Shown here: positions 37,150 to 45,897 of the stretch, in pieces | Position numbering within the stretch: position 1 is the first letter of the stretch | Layout of the letters: every line of letters begins with the position of its first letter | Made by a program: the position numbers and the translations under genes | Notes under the pieces: model-generated | What the model was told of the DNA's origin: nothing | Databases searched by the model: none | What the model saw: the letters and a program-made list of their open reading frames with translations, nothing else | NCBI GenBank assembly: GCA_003225555.1 | Contig: QIAM01000071.1 | Location: 1-58,317 of the forward strand | Length of the DNA stretch: 58,317 nucleotides | Source of the DNA: Acidobacteriota bacterium | GTDB taxonomy: Bacteria > Acidobacteriota > Terriglobia > Terriglobales > Acidobacteriaceae | Direction: 5' to 3'

Positions 37150-37986
37150 TCAATTGCTTCTCTCCCTGAGATATCGCTGGCAAGCATCCTGCCAACTGGG
37201 CATCTGGATGGCGAGGCGCTGCAGGCTTGAAGGCGAAAGAACCGAATAGGGCGGTCGAGGCGCCGGACGCGCCATTTGAAGACTGCTTATCGGCAGGACC
37301 TGGGTTTCAAGGTTAGCAGCCTTGACGATCTGCTCCGCGAATTCAAACCAACTGCAGTCGCCGCGATTCGTAACGTGGACGATCCCGTGAGCTTTCTTGC
37401 GACACAGCTGAATGATCGTTCGGGCAAGATCTACGGTGTACGTTGGACAGCCGCGCTGGTCGTGGACCACGTCGATAGCGGGACGGGTGGCCGCAAGTTT
37501 GATGATGGCGTCGGGAAAGCACTTTCCGCCTACGCCGAACAGCCAGGATGTTCGTACGACGCAGCATTCGGGCACCAACTCCGCCAAGCGAAGTTCTGCT
37601 TCTGCCTTGGAGCGGCCGTAAACGCTCTGCGGATTTCGAGCGTCGCCTATTTCGTAGGGAGTTGTCTTTTCGCCGTCGAAGACGTAATCAGAACTGAGGA
37701 ACAAGAGCCGTGCCCCGCCGTTCCTGGCTGCCTCGGCGACGTTCACCGCTCCGTCTCGATTCACGGAGAATGCCAGCTCTTGATTCTGCTCGCATCCATC
37801 GACGTCCGTATAGGCGGCGGTCAGTACAATCCATTCCGGCTTCAGTTTCTCCACTACTTGTTTTACGCGCTGCACGTCTCGGATGTCGGCATTACCCGAA
37901 GCGAGCCCAACCACTTTGTCGTCCGTCCACTCACGCGTAAGTGCCTTTCCGAGCAGGCCGGACGCGCCAAAAATGAGAACGTTCAT
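37150..37986 (-). CDS. rmlD: dTDP-4-dehydrorhamnose reductase
   Basis: A 278-residue short-chain reductase of the RmlD type. MNVLIFGASGLLGKALTREW is the NADPH GxxGxxG motif, IVLTAAYTDVDGCEQNQELA the substrate loop, and LFLSSDYVFDGEKTTPYEIG with NPQSVYGRSKAEAELRL holds the catalytic YxxxK. The C-terminal part binds dTDP-sugar (GCPTYTVDLARTIIQLC). It completes dTDP-L-rhamnose synthesis. It is the last gene of the rml operon. Confidence 0.92.
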   Translation of the reverse strand: MNVLIFGASGLLGKALTREWTDDKVVGLASGNADIRDVQRVKQVVEKLKPEWIVLTAAYTDVDGCEQNQELAFSVNRDGAVNVAEAARNGGARLLFLSSDYVFDGEKTTPYEIGDARNPQSVYGRSKAEAELRLAELVPECCVVRTSWLFGVGGKCFPDAIIKLAATRPAIDVVHDQRGCPTYTVDLARTIIQLCRKKAHGIVHVTNRGDCSWFEFAEQIVKAANLETQVLPISSLQMARPAPRPPYSVLSPSSLQRLAIQMPSWQDACQRYLRERSN

Positions 37987-38004
37987 TCGGTGATTTTCCA
38001 GCCG

Positions 38005-38586
38005 CTAGTCGAAGGTTTCAGCATTGCGGAGAGCGGTCCCTCGCTGATCCTTCTTGGAGACAATCGGCTTCTCTTTCAGTCCCCAATCAATCTTCAGGTC
38101 AGAATCGTTCCAGGCCAGCGTCCGCTCATGCTCTGGTGCGTAAAAATCGGTCGTTTTGTATAGGACGTGTGCCTTTTCTGAGAGCACCGAGAATCCGTGC
38201 GCGAAGCCCACGGGGATCCACAACATACGCTTATTCTCGCCAGAAAGACGCACCGCCTCCCAGCGTCCAAAGGTTGGCGAACCGCGGCGCAGGTCAACCG
38301 CCACGTCGAGAATTTCTCCCTCGGCTACACGCACCAGTTTGCCCTGAGCCCGCTGAATCTGGTAGTGCAAGCCGCGCACTACGTTGCGGCTGGAGCAGGA
38401 ATGATTGTCCTGCACAAACTGATCTGTGATGCCCAGCTCGGTCATGGCTTGCTGATTGTAACTCTCGAAGAAAAATCCTCGCTCATCGCCAAAAACCCGC
38501 GGTTCGAGGATGAACACGCCACTAAGGGACGCCGGGATTTTTCTGATTGAATTCATCGTCACGCGAAGCGTGTGCGCCGCATTCAT
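38005..38586 (-). CDS. rmlC: dTDP-4-dehydrorhamnose 3,5-epimerase
   Basis: A 193-residue cupin-like epimerase. LEPRVFGDERGFFFESYNQQ, FVQDNHSCSSRNVVRGLHYQ (catalytic His region), LVRVAEGEILDVAVDLRRGS, PTFGRWEAVRLSGENKRMLW and IPVGFAHGFSVLSE are all conserved. It epimerises C3 and C5 of the 4-keto sugar. ATG 38586 lies right after the rmlA stop; ATG 38556 (MNSIRKIPASLSG) may be the real start. Confidence 0.93.
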   Translation of the reverse strand: MNAAHTLRVTMNSIRKIPASLSGVFILEPRVFGDERGFFFESYNQQAMTELGITDQFVQDNHSCSSRNVVRGLHYQIQRAQGKLVRVAEGEILDVAVDLRRGSPTFGRWEAVRLSGENKRMLWIPVGFAHGFSVLSEKAHVLYKTTDFYAPEHERTLAWNDSDLKIDWGLKEKPIVSKKDQRGTALRNAETFD

Positions 38587-38587
38587 T

Positions 38588-39481
38588 TCAGAATACCTTT
38601 TCCCGCAATAGTTGCAGCAAGTACGCGCCGTAGCTGTTGTTCTTCATCGAATTGCCGATCTTTTCCACCTGCTCCGCGGTGACGTAGCCCGACCGATACG
38701 CGATCTCTTCGGGGCAGGCGACCATCAACCCCTGCCTCTTCTCAATCGCCTGAATGTACAGTGACGCGTCCATCAATGACTCGTGCGTTCCCGTATCAAG
38801 CCAGGCCATGCCGCGGCCCATCACGACGACGTGCAGTCCTCCGATCGCGAGGTAAGCTTTGTTCACGTCTGTGATTTCAAGTTCCCCGCGTGCGCTCGGC
38901 TTCAGCGTCTTTGCGATCTTCACGACGTTGTTATCATAGAAGTAAAGACCAGTTACGGCATACCGCGATTTGGGATGCTCCGGCTTTTCCTCGATACTAA
39001 GTACTCGACCGTTTTCATCAAATTCGACAACGCCGTAGCGCTCCGGATCGTGCACCGGATAAGCGAACACGCGTGCTCCTCGGTCCTTGCTCGCCGCCTC
39101 GCGCAGGTCCTTCGCGAGATCGTGTCCGTAAAAAATATTGTCCCCCAGCACCAGCGCACAAGGGCTCTCCCCGAGGAATGACTCAGCGAGCAGGAACGCC
39201 TGGGCAATTCCCTCTGGCCTTGCCTGGATTTGATACTGTAGGTTCACTCCGAATTGTGTTCCATTCCCCAACAGTGAGCGAAACTTCGGGACGTCTTCGG
39301 GCGTGGAAATAATCAGGATGTCTCGAATTCCCGCCAGCATTAGGGTACACAGCGGGTAATAGATCATGGGCTTGTTGTAAATCGGCAACAGACTCTTGCC
39401 CATGGCGTGAGTCACAGGATAGAGGCGCGAGCCTGATCCTCCGGCCAGAATGATGCCTTTGTAGTTGGTGCCGTATTCCAT
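38588..39481 (-). CDS. rmlA: Glucose-1-phosphate thymidylyltransferase
   Basis: A 297-residue nucleotidyltransferase. [20 protein letters not shown] is the NTP-binding motif, [20 protein letters not shown] the substrate Lys motif, [15 protein letters not shown] the metal-binding Asp, [20 protein letters not shown] with [16 protein letters not shown], and [20 protein letters not shown] the final motif. It activates glucose-1-phosphate with dTTP as the first step to dTDP-rhamnose. ATG 39481 (MEYGTNYKG) is preferred over the GTG two codons upstream. Confidence 0.95.
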   Translation of the reverse strand: MEYGTNYKGIILAGGSGSRLYPVTHAMGKSLLPIYNKPMIYYPLCTLMLAGIRDILIISTPEDVPKFRSLLGNGTQFGVNLQYQIQARPEGIAQAFLLAESFLGESPCALVLGDNIFYGHDLAKDLREAASKDRGARVFAYPVHDPERYGVVEFDENGRVLSIEEKPEHPKSRYAVTGLYFYDNNVVKIAKTLKPSARGELEITDVNKAYLAIGGLHVVVMGRGMAWLDTGTHESLMDASLYIQAIEKRQGLMVACPEEIAYRSGYVTAEQVEKIGNSMKNNSYGAYLLQLLREKVF

Positions 39482-39510
39482 CTGCACGCGTCGCGGCTTC
39501 TTTCAAGTTC

Positions 39511-40575
39511 CTAAACCGAGTAGTGGGCGGCAATCCACTGACGATAAGCGCCGCTGGTCACATCCCGAATCCAATCCTCGTTCTCCAGATACCAGCGAAC
39601 CGTTTTTCGAATACCACTCTCGAAAGTTTCTTTGGGTCGCCAACCGAGTTCGCGTTCAATCTTGCGCGCATCCATGGCGTAACGTCGATCGTGACCAGGC
39701 CGGTCCTTCACAAATGTAATCAACTCTTTTCGGGGCGCCCCATCGCGAGGAGCAACCTCATCGACGATATCGCAGATTGTCTCGATAACTTCGAGGTTGC
39801 GTTTCTCATTCCAGCCGCCGATGTTGTAAGTCTCTCCGGGACGCCCTTGGTCCAGCACCTTGCTGATGGCTGCGCAATGATCCTCCACGAACAGCCAGTC
39901 CCGCACATTTTTCCCGTCTCCGTACACAGGAAGAGGTTTCCCCTCGCGTGCATTCAGAATCATCAGCGGGATCAGCTTCTCAGGAAACTGGAAGCGCCCA
40001 TAGTTGTTTGAGCAGTTCGTTGTGAAAGTTGGTAGACCATAGGTGTGGTGATAGGCGCGTACCAAATGATCGGAAGCGGCCTTCGATGCCGAGTACGGAC
40101 TGTTTGGAGCGTACGGAGTGGTCTCGGAAAAAGGAGGATCGTTGGGTCCGAGGGAGCCGTAAACCTCGTCGGTGGATACGTGCAGGAAGCGGAAGTGATT
40201 TCGAGCGTCGTCGCTCAGACCGGACCAATATGCCCGCGTCTCTTCGAGGAGCGCGAAGGTTCCGTCGACGTTCGTGCGGATGAAATCGTCCGGTCCGCGG
40301 ATTGAGCGGTCTACATGAGTTTCCGCGGCGAAGTGCACGATCGCGGACGGCTGACATCGCTCCAGCAGTCGCCGGACAAGCTCCCGATCGCCGATATCTC
40401 CGTGTACGAACTCATATCTCCGGTCTGAGGAGATGCTGTCCACATTGCGCAGGTTTCCAGCGTAGGTAAGCTTGTCCAAGTTCACGACCTGGCCAGTGCC
40501 CTCTTCGATCCTTTGCAGGATGAAGTTGGAGCCGATGAACCCCGCACCTCCGGTGACGAGAATCGTACTGGGCAT
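39511..40575 (-). CDS. rmlB: dTDP-glucose 4,6-dehydratase
   Basis: A 354-residue extended [23 protein letters not shown] is the NAD motif, [20 protein letters not shown] the HFAAE(S/T)HVDRSI signature, [20 protein letters not shown] the catalytic TDE region, and [20 protein letters not shown] the Yxxx[21 protein letters not shown] is also conserved. It removes water from dTDP-glucose. It is the first gene of the four-gene rmlB-A-C-D operon; the short space before it (40576-40620) shows no clear promoter. dTDP-rhamnose would feed O-antigen or exopolysaccharide synthesis. Confidence 0.95.
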   Translation of the reverse strand: MPSTILVTGGAGFIGSNFILQRIEEGTGQVVNLDKLTYAGNLRNVDSISSDRRYEFVHGDIGDRELVRRLLERCQPSAIVHFAAETHVDRSIRGPDDFIRTNVDGTFALLEETRAYWSGLSDDARNHFRFLHVSTDEVYGSLGPNDPPFSETTPYAPNSPYSASKAASDHLVRAYHHTYGLPTFTTNCSNNYGRFQFPEKLIPLMILNAREGKPLPVYGDGKNVRDWLFVEDHCAAISKVLDQGRPGETYNIGGWNEKRNLEVIETICDIVDEVAPRDGAPRKELITFVKDRPGHDRRYAMDARKIERELGWRPKETFESGIRKTVRWYLENEDWIRDVTSGAYRQWIAAHYSV

Positions 40576-40620
40576 AAGTGGTGGATCGTCGGTCTGCGGT
40601 TGCTTGCAGACACTGCATTG

Positions 40621-40651
40621 TAAATAAAAAGGACGGGATATTCTCCCGTCC
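40621..40651 (-). terminator. Intrinsic terminator behind a decayed gene
   Basis: GGACGGGA (40631-40638) pairs with TCCCGTCC (40644-40651) around a five-base loop; on the minus strand it is followed by TTTTTATTTA. It lies 121 bases after the stop of the minus-strand remnant at 40772 and just before rmlB, so it probably once ended that gene's transcript and now insulates rmlB. Confidence 0.8.
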
Positions 40652-40771
40652 CTTCATTTTAGAGACAATCGTCGAATCAGGGTACGCGGCTGCAGTCGCC
40701 TGGGCAGCTGAATCTACTGCTCGAGTCTAGACCTATCAGTGGGCGAAGATCGCCAGCGACATTGAGAAGAC

Positions 40772-40900
40772 TTACTGCGCGGTAATGGGCGGGACATTGC
40801 CCGAAGCTGCGGTGAAGAAGCCTAGTGGTCCGTGGTAGGTCGAGCCGGAGAAGGTGCATTTATAGATAAGCGTCAGGCTGGTCGCGAACCCGTTCGCGCG
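40772..40900 (-). pseudogene. C-terminal remnant of a secreted-type protein
   Basis: The minus frame reads RANGFATSLTLIYKCTFSGS, TYHGPLGFFTAASGNVPPIT and AQ before TAA 40772. It is bounded upstream by a stop at 40903-40901. Gly/Ser/Thr-rich strands ending in this way are typical of cell-surface proteins. There is no start codon or ribosome site, and a terminator follows at 40621-40651, so the piece looks like the tail of a deleted gene. Confidence 0.5.
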
Positions 40901-41025
40901 CTACCCGACCTGCCGCCGCAGTTGCTCACGGACGCTCTTCGTCGGCGCTCGGAGTTCCGCCTGGCTACTTGCGAAATGGACGCGCAATGAAAGCCAAACT
41001 CCTCCTACAGCGGTACATTGCACAT

Positions 41026-41054
41026 TTGAAACGCCGCGCCAAGCTCTGTATAAC
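41026..41054 (+). promoter_or_regulatory. Near-consensus sigma-70 promoter
   Basis: TTGAAA (41026-41031), exactly 17 bases, TATAAC (41049-41054). The transcript would begin near 41061, 13 bases before GTG 41074. It argues that the membrane protein starts at 41074, not at upstream codons. Confidence 0.7.
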
Positions 41055-41073
41055 TTTCGTGAGACGGAACTCT

Positions 41074-41463
41074 GTGCCAGAAGCCGCTTCCAATCCGCCC
41101 TCAAGCGTCCGGCCTCGCCGATGGACGATCCTCGCGGCCGGGTTGCTCTTGGTCGCACTCGCCTTGGTTGTGATCTATACGAGCCGCGGAGCATTCTTTA
41201 GTCCAATCGCTCTGGTAGTGGTCGCGGCCATCGGACTCGCTGCCCTTCTGCTACAGCTTCGCCTGCGTCAGGGTTTGAGCGCATCGGTCCGCGCGCCTTT
41301 GTGGCTGAATGTGCTGGGAGTGGTTTTCGGGATGGCAGCTGTCTTGGCTGATGTCTTGCACGTCAGCCCCACCTTGATGCTGATCGCCGCGCTGGGTGCC
41401 GTCGTCTGCTTCGCCGTCAGCGGCATCGTTGTACTCGACGCCCTGCGCAGACAACGAACGTAG
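41074..41463 (+). CDS. Small four-helix membrane protein
   Basis: A 129-residue protein from GTG 41074 with a short basic N-terminus (SVRPRRW) and four hydrophobic segments: TILAAGLLLVALALVVIYTS, FFSPIALVVVAAIGLAALLL, LWLNVLGVVFGMAAVLADVL and TLMLIAALGAVVCFAVSGIV, ending in a positively charged tail (LDALRRQRT). No family is recognised. Longer in-frame starts at 40969 or 40987 would include the promoter at 41026 and are unlikely. It converges with the PilZ-TonB gene. Confidence 0.6.
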   Translation: MPEAASNPPSSVRPRRWTILAAGLLLVALALVVIYTSRGAFFSPIALVVVAAIGLAALLLQLRLRQGLSASVRAPLWLNVLGVVFGMAAVLADVLHVSPTLMLIAALGAVVCFAVSGIVVLDALRRQRT

Positions 41464-41499
41464 ACATCACTCTTGGCGCTTCTAGAATGGCTCCCAACC

Positions 41500-42372
41500 T
41501 TACGGTTTGAATTCCACCGCGACGGTAGTCTCCACAGCGGCTGGTCCCCCATTCACCCGATAGGGCTCGAACTTCCACCAACGCAAGGCATCCATCGCGG
41601 ACCGCGCCAGTACGTCGGGTCCATTCACGGGGCGCATGCCGACCACCGACCCATCGCGTCCCACCACGATCTCCAGCACAATAGTGCCTTGCAGTTTCGC
41701 CTTGCGCGCCGCAGCGGGATAGTCCGGCTCAACTTTGCGGACGAGCAACTTTCCCATGACCTCGGCTGCGACCTGCACCCGGGGCTGGTCCGCCGAGGCC
41801 GTTCCATGACTCCCCAGCCCCGCTTCCAATTCTTGCCATGAGCGATTCCAACGCCACCAGAAGATCGCCGCGAGAATTGCGGCAAGAACCAAGAGTAACG
41901 TCCATCCCCGTCCATGAGGTTTCCGACGCGTCTTCCCCGGCGCAGCCGGACTCGAGGCGGCTCGACTAACGTCGCCTTGACTTTCTGGCTCACTCATGGA
42001 GCTGTGCCTTACCTCCGGCTCTGCCTTCGAGTCCTCCATCCAGTTCCGGATCGCCGCCTGCTGCTCGACAGAGAGCCCGATGAATTCCATACCGCATTGC
42101 AGTTTGTCCTGATGCCGCACAAGGGCCCGCGAGCGCAGGATGTCCGCCGACAGCGGAAGCCGAACCTCAACCCCAACCGCTTCACCCGGCGACAACTCTC
42201 CCGGCAGAATAGCTGCAAGGCCATGCTCGCAGAGATTCACCGAACGTCCCGGCAGAGTGTCGGGAATACCAGAGCGCAACACGCTCACGTCAATCGGCAC
42301 GCGTACAAGAAATCTGGGAGCATGCCTCCGCGAAGGCTTGCTCCACCCATGTGGCTGTGCTGCGGCGGACAT
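41500..42372 (-). CDS. PilZ-TonB fusion protein
   Basis: A 290-residue protein with three parts. Residues about 15-112 are a PilZ domain (RRHAPRFLVRVPIDVSVLRS; GRSVNLCEHGLAAILPGELS in the second PilZ motif position; CGMEFIGLSVEQQAAIRNWM). Residues about 150-172 (GWTLLLVLAAILAAIFWWRW) form a membrane segment. Residues about 205-290 are a TonB C-terminal domain (KVEPDYPAAARKAKLQGTIV, LEIVVGRDGSVVGMRPVNGP, SAMDALRWWKFEPYRVNGGP, ETTVAVEFKP). PilZ is cytoplasmic and normally binds c-di-GMP; TonB is periplasmic. The fusion could couple c-di-GMP to an envelope or outer-membrane function (inference). Confidence 0.88.
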   Translation of the reverse strand: MSAAAQPHGWSKPSRRHAPRFLVRVPIDVSVLRSGIPDTLPGRSVNLCEHGLAAILPGELSPGEAVGVEVRLPLSADILRSRALVRHQDKLQCGMEFIGLSVEQQAAIRNWMEDSKAEPEVRHSSMSEPESQGDVSRAASSPAAPGKTRRKPHGRGWTLLLVLAAILAAIFWWRWNRSWQELEAGLGSHGTASADQPRVQVAAEVMGKLLVRKVEPDYPAAARKAKLQGTIVLEIVVGRDGSVVGMRPVNGPDVLARSAMDALRWWKFEPYRVNGGPAAVETTVAVEFKP

Positions 42373-42459
42373 TCGGTTTAAGGCCCTTCGCTATCTACGC
42401 GTCCTCTCGTTGCATCCTCGACACCAAGCTTCTTCTTTTGTCCTACTACGACTTCGCGT

Positions 42460-43134
42460 TCACCGATGCAGTTCCACTACCTCGCTCCCCTTCGCGAACA
42501 GCGCGGTACTCACCATGCCGATGAAGAGCCCGTGCTCAACGACGCCCGGCATGTCGCTCAGCTGTCGCGCGAGCCCGTCAGCGTCAGGAATTTCTCCGAA
42601 ATGGCAATCGAGGATGTGATTGTTCTCGTCGGTCACGAAGGGTATACCGCTCTCCGCGCGCAACCGGACCTCGGCGCCCAGCGCGGCAATTCTTTTTGCC
42701 ACCAGCGCCTGCGCGAATTGAATGACTTCCACCGGCAGAGGAAACTTCCCCAACACGGGTACGCGCTTCGTGGCATCGGCGACAATCACGAGCTGCCTGG
42801 TCGCCGAAGCGACAACCTTCTCGCGTAGAAGTGCCCCACCACCGCCTTTAATCAGCCTCAGTTCGGGATCGACTTCGTCCGCTCCGTCGACCGTCACCGC
42901 AATTTCCTGACACTCTTCCAGCGTGGTCAGCGGAATCCCCAAGCTCAGCGCGAGTTCCTTGGAGCGCACCGAGGTCGGAATGCCACGAATCCGCAGCCCA
43001 TCCCTTACCTGTTCGCCCAGCAGCCGAATGAAGAAAGCTGCCGTGGAGCCTGTGCCGAGGCCGACCACTTGTCCGTCCCTGATGAACCGCAAGCTTGCCC
43101 GCGCTGCCGCTTCCTTCTCTTGATCGTTGGCCAT
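42460..43134 (-). CDS. rpiA: Ribose-5-phosphate isomerase A
   Basis: A 224-residue enzyme of the pentose phosphate pathway. FIRDGQVVGLGTGSTAAFFI is the phosphate loop (GTGST), TVDGADEVDPELRLIKGGGG the DGADE catalytic Asp region, LLREKVVASATRQLVIVADA the Lys region, and FPLPVEVIQFA and FVTDENNHILDCHF complete the family. It interconverts ribose-5-phosphate and ribulose-5-phosphate. It also uses the pentose released by nucleoside salvage, though that cluster is elsewhere in the window. Confidence 0.94.
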   Translation of the reverse strand: MANDQEKEAAARASLRFIRDGQVVGLGTGSTAAFFIRLLGEQVRDGLRIRGIPTSVRSKELALSLGIPLTTLEECQEIAVTVDGADEVDPELRLIKGGGGALLREKVVASATRQLVIVADATKRVPVLGKFPLPVEVIQFAQALVAKRIAALGAEVRLRAESGIPFVTDENNHILDCHFGEIPDADGLARQLSDMPGVVEHGLFIGMVSTALFAKGSEVVELHR

Positions 43135-43186
43135 AAACCTCTTGGGATCGATCCCGGCAACGCCTTCTCCGCTACCTCTGCGGATT

Positions 43187-43290
43187 TACCTCAGCGGCTA
43201 AAGCCGCGGTTGATTTTGCTGCACTCACGGCGCGGCGTGAAGCCGCGCCCTTTCAAAACGGAGACGTCGATCGAGTTTTTCGGCAGCCTG
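43187..43290 (+). repeat. Interspersed palindromic element, copy 2
   Basis: ACCTCAGCGGCTAAAGCCG at the start, the hairpin CGGCGCGGC…GCCGCGCC in the middle, CGCGCCCTTTCAAAAC, and GATCGAGTTTTTCGGCA at the end. The order and wording match copy 1 (25151-25246, minus strand), with differences confined to spacer bases. It lies between rpiA and the DUF202 gene, close to the 5' end of rpiA. Confidence 0.75.
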
Positions 43291-43304
43291 AGAGTACCTC
43301 GAAG

Positions 43305-43715
43305 TTACCCCAGACTCTTCTCCGTGTAGATCAAATATCCTGCCAACACCAAGCCGAATAACACGGTCAGAATCGTAATCAAGTCGAGGACAACGCCGGC
43401 CGGCTGGAACGTCCCCGCATCCAATTGGTCGCGAGTCTTGCGATAGCGCAGCAGCCCGGCCGTGACCATCACTACCCCGCCAAGGATGGAACTCATGCCC
43501 AGCCATACCGAAAGTCCCGCCGTACGCAATGCCTGCCCCTGCACTTCAGTCAGCTGCCGCATGGCAATGGCAAACCGTCCAATGGCAAAGCCGAACACCA
43601 CTACAGCGATGGCCGTGCGTACCCACGCCAGAAACGTCCGCTCGTTGGCCAGATGATCGCGGGCTCGGTTGGGATTGGTATTTTCAGCCACGGGCTTTCT
43701 GGACGACTGCAGCAT
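43305..43715 (-). CDS. DUF202/YidH-family membrane protein
   Basis: A 136-residue membrane protein. RARDHLANERTFLAWVRTAI is the family signature, followed by AVVVFGFAIGRFAIAMRQL, SVWLGMSSILGGVVMVTAGL and VLDLITILTVLFGLVLAGYL, giving three membrane segments. YidH/DUF202 proteins have no established activity. ATG 43715 overlaps the stop of the DUF302 gene by one base (TAATG), so the two were probably translated together. Confidence 0.87.
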   Translation of the reverse strand: MLQSSRKPVAENTNPNRARDHLANERTFLAWVRTAIAVVVFGFAIGRFAIAMRQLTEVQGQALRTAGLSVWLGMSSILGGVVMVTAGLLRYRKTRDQLDAGTFQPAGVVLDLITILTVLFGLVLAGYLIYTEKSLG

Positions 43716-44101
43716 TATTCCACAGCCCTCGCCATCAGCGCCTCTGCTCCTGCGATGTTCTTGATTAAGTCGTCAGGGACGCCATGCCGCTCTTTCAAGA
43801 ACTCAGGGCTGTTGTAGGTCAGCCAGACCTTGCCTTGATCATCTTCCGCGACGAGCGCCTTGAGCGGCAAGTCAATTGCCAGAGTGGGTGCTGCAAGCAT
43901 TAAGGGTGTTCCCGCATTTCGGGCTCCCGAAAATCAGCACCTTCGTCGCCGGCATCTTCAACCCAACTTTCTCCGCTTCGCCACTGTGGTCAATGCGGCG
44001 AATACCTGCAACCCGCGGGCAGCGAGAGCCGACTCTAGGCGTTGGAGTGTTTCCTCAACCGAATAGCGGCTGGGAATCCGCACCAGTCCATTGTCTTTCA
44101 T
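43715..44101 (-). pseudogene. DUF302 protein broken by two frameshifts
   Basis: From ATG 44101 the frame reads MKDNGLVRIPSRYSVEETLQ, RLESALAARGLQVFA, then shifts (near 43985-43990) into IDHSGEAEKVGLKMPATKVL, IFGSP, and again (near 43915-43922) into GTPLMLAAPTLAIDLPLKAL, VAEDDQGKVWLTYNSPEFLK, ending LMARAVE. Joined, this is a complete DUF302 domain of about 130 residues, a small fold found in stress-related and membrane-associated proteins. The last segment stays open from an internal ATG (43900), which by itself would be a 61-residue fragment. Two indels give either a pseudogene or assembly errors. Confidence 0.8.
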
Positions 44102-44120
44102 GAATCCCTCGCCGGGAAGT

Positions 44121-45626
44121 TTAAGGCTTGAGCGTGAGGAAGGCTACACCGTATCCGTCCAAGGAGATCGTCACCTGCGTTGACGGTGTTACTGGGGTCT
44201 CGGTAGGTCCGTTTGCCAGGTTCGTGTTAGCGTCAATCAGCAGCAAGGCGCCGCTGGAAAATGCGCCCAGAGCGGAGACATCGACCACCACAGTCCGCGG
44301 GGTGCCCGGTCCATCATTGTCGGTCGCTGCGTTTACCGCATGGTTGGCCACCATGATCACCACGCTGCCATCGCTGTTGGCCACGGGCAGCAATTCCAGG
44401 TCAGTATTGTCCGTCGACGTGTATTGCAGTAGCTCGGCGCCGGGAGACGATGGAAACATTCGCTCCAGCCAGTAATCCACCCAATAGCTCAACTGGAGCT
44501 GGCTGGTCGAAGCATTGACTTCTCCGTATTGGGCATCCGCTGCGAAATCCCAGTGATACAGCGCCTGGGCCCCCGCTTTTCCCAGCTGCGAAAAAACATA
44601 TGGCCGCCACGCGGCGAAGAATGCGCTCGATCCGCGCTGGTCAGTTACGAAAACCTGGCTGGGATTGCAGGTGCTCATGCCATTCGCGCCCTGAAAGTCG
44701 GCGTTCACATTGTTTTCTGTCACCCAGACCGGAACGGAGGCGAGAGCGGGGTTGGTGGCCATCTGGGAATAGAAAAATTGCACTTCGGAGGCGAAGCCGG
44801 GAACAGTAGCGAAGACCTGCTGGTCGCTGTCCTTCTGATTGCAGGAAGAGTAGAAATGTGTGGCCATTACATCGACGCGTGCATTCACGCCGCTGACGAA
44901 CGGCGGCACCCATGCCTGTGCTTGTCCGGAGAAATCCGCCAATTCGATCGCAGCAAACCTGAGGGAAGGATCAACTGCCTGCATGGCTGGCACAACTGTG
45001 TTGTACATGTGCACGTATTGCTGCGGAGTCAGGTTGTTGTTGATGTTCGGTTCGTTGTAAATCCCCCACCATGTGATCGGAATCCCGCTGGGCGAGGCGT
45101 GTTGCCCATCCGGAGCTGGAAACCCGCCCGGAACGTTGTAATACTCGACAAGATTTTGCGTATATCCCGCTAACGGCGCGAATGTGAGATCAAGAAAGCT
45201 GTTACCGCTGTCGCCTGCGGTGTACATAAACGGAGGCGCTTTCGCGATTTGGAATTCCGGGCTGCGATCTGCAACTGTGAGTACGGGCTGCGTGATCGCA
45301 TCTAGAATCGTGAAATCCCATGTGCTTGAGGAAGTCTGTGGGATGCCCTGCGAAATCCCTTGCAGACGGATGTGCTGCGGTTGAAGATTGCCTAGGGGAG
45401 CCGTCAGACCAGGAAAGCTCTGAAACAACGTGTAGTCCCATTCCGCCGGCTGAAACGAAGTGGATATCGCAAGCCCGAACCTGCCGCTTACAGTTTTGCT
45501 GATTGTTGCAGTAGCTGAAGCGCCGCCACCGCCACCTCCACCCGGGGATCCCATGCCGCCTCCTCCGCAGCCCGGTGCGAACGCGAGTAGAAAGACGGCA
45601 AGCGCAAGGCTGAAGGAGCGGATCAT
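44121..45626 (-). CDS. Lipoprotein glycoside hydrolase, clan GH-A-like
   Basis: A 501-residue protein from ATG 45626 (MIRSFSLALAVFLLAFAPGC, a signal peptide with a lipobox-like Cys followed by Gly-rich linker, GGGGMGSPGGGGGGGASATA). The body has a TIM-barrel look: ITWWGIYNEPNINNNLTPQQ holds the acid/base Glu after Asn (NEP), and VPVWVTENNVNADFQGANG the nucleophile Glu (TEN). DVMATHFYSSC and ALYHWDFAADAQYG fit barrel strands, and the end is a beta-sandwich (VVVDVSALGAFSSGALLLID). Families GH39, GH5 and GH30/79 share this pattern; I cannot decide between them. The lipid anchor would place it at the outer cell surface for glycan breakdown. Confidence 0.75.
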   Translation of the reverse strand: MIRSFSLALAVFLLAFAPGCGGGGMGSPGGGGGGGASATATISKTVSGRFGLAISTSFQPAEWDYTLFQSFPGLTAPLGNLQPQHIRLQGISQGIPQTSSSTWDFTILDAITQPVLTVADRSPEFQIAKAPPFMYTAGDSGNSFLDLTFAPLAGYTQNLVEYYNVPGGFPAPDGQHASPSGIPITWWGIYNEPNINNNLTPQQYVHMYNTVVPAMQAVDPSLRFAAIELADFSGQAQAWVPPFVSGVNARVDVMATHFYSSCNQKDSDQQVFATVPGFASEVQFFYSQMATNPALASVPVWVTENNVNADFQGANGMSTCNPSQVFVTDQRGSSAFFAAWRPYVFSQLGKAGAQALYHWDFAADAQYGEVNASTSQLQLSYWVDYWLERMFPSSPGAELLQYTSTDNTDLELLPVANSDGSVVIMVANHAVNAATDNDGPGTPRTVVVDVSALGAFSSGALLLIDANTNLANGPTETPVTPSTQVTISLDGYGVAFLTLKP

Positions 45627-45831
45627 GAGTGCATATTCTAAACTCAAGAATATCGTTGTTCTTTAACAATCGGAATGCTGTATCCGGATGTCAGCAAGAA
45701 GCGGCTTTTTGATTCAGCAGGCGCCGGTCTAGCGCCCAAGGTTGGAGACAATCTTGCCGGAGAAAAGTCGATGTGGATTTGGACAGCCGGAAGAAAAAGA
45801 CCACGCCCCTCTCGCGGAGACACACTGTTGG

Positions 45832-45879
45832 AAAAAATGTGGCCCCACTCTTCCGCACATTATTCCTAAGAGTGGGGCC
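45832..45879 (-). terminator. Strong intrinsic terminator after aminotransferase gene
   Basis: GGCCCCACTCTT (45841-45852) and AAGAGTGGGGCC (45868-45879) form a perfect 12-bp stem with a 15-base loop. On the minus strand the hairpin is followed by ACATTTTTT. It ends the transcript of the gene stopping at 45898. The region 45648-45831 shows no gene. Confidence 0.88.
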
Positions 45880-45897
45880 TGCTGCTTTGATGGATAC

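Noticed and set aside
40969..41073. Upstream start of the membrane protein
   Set aside because: A near-consensus promoter lies inside this part, so it cannot be translated from that transcript.
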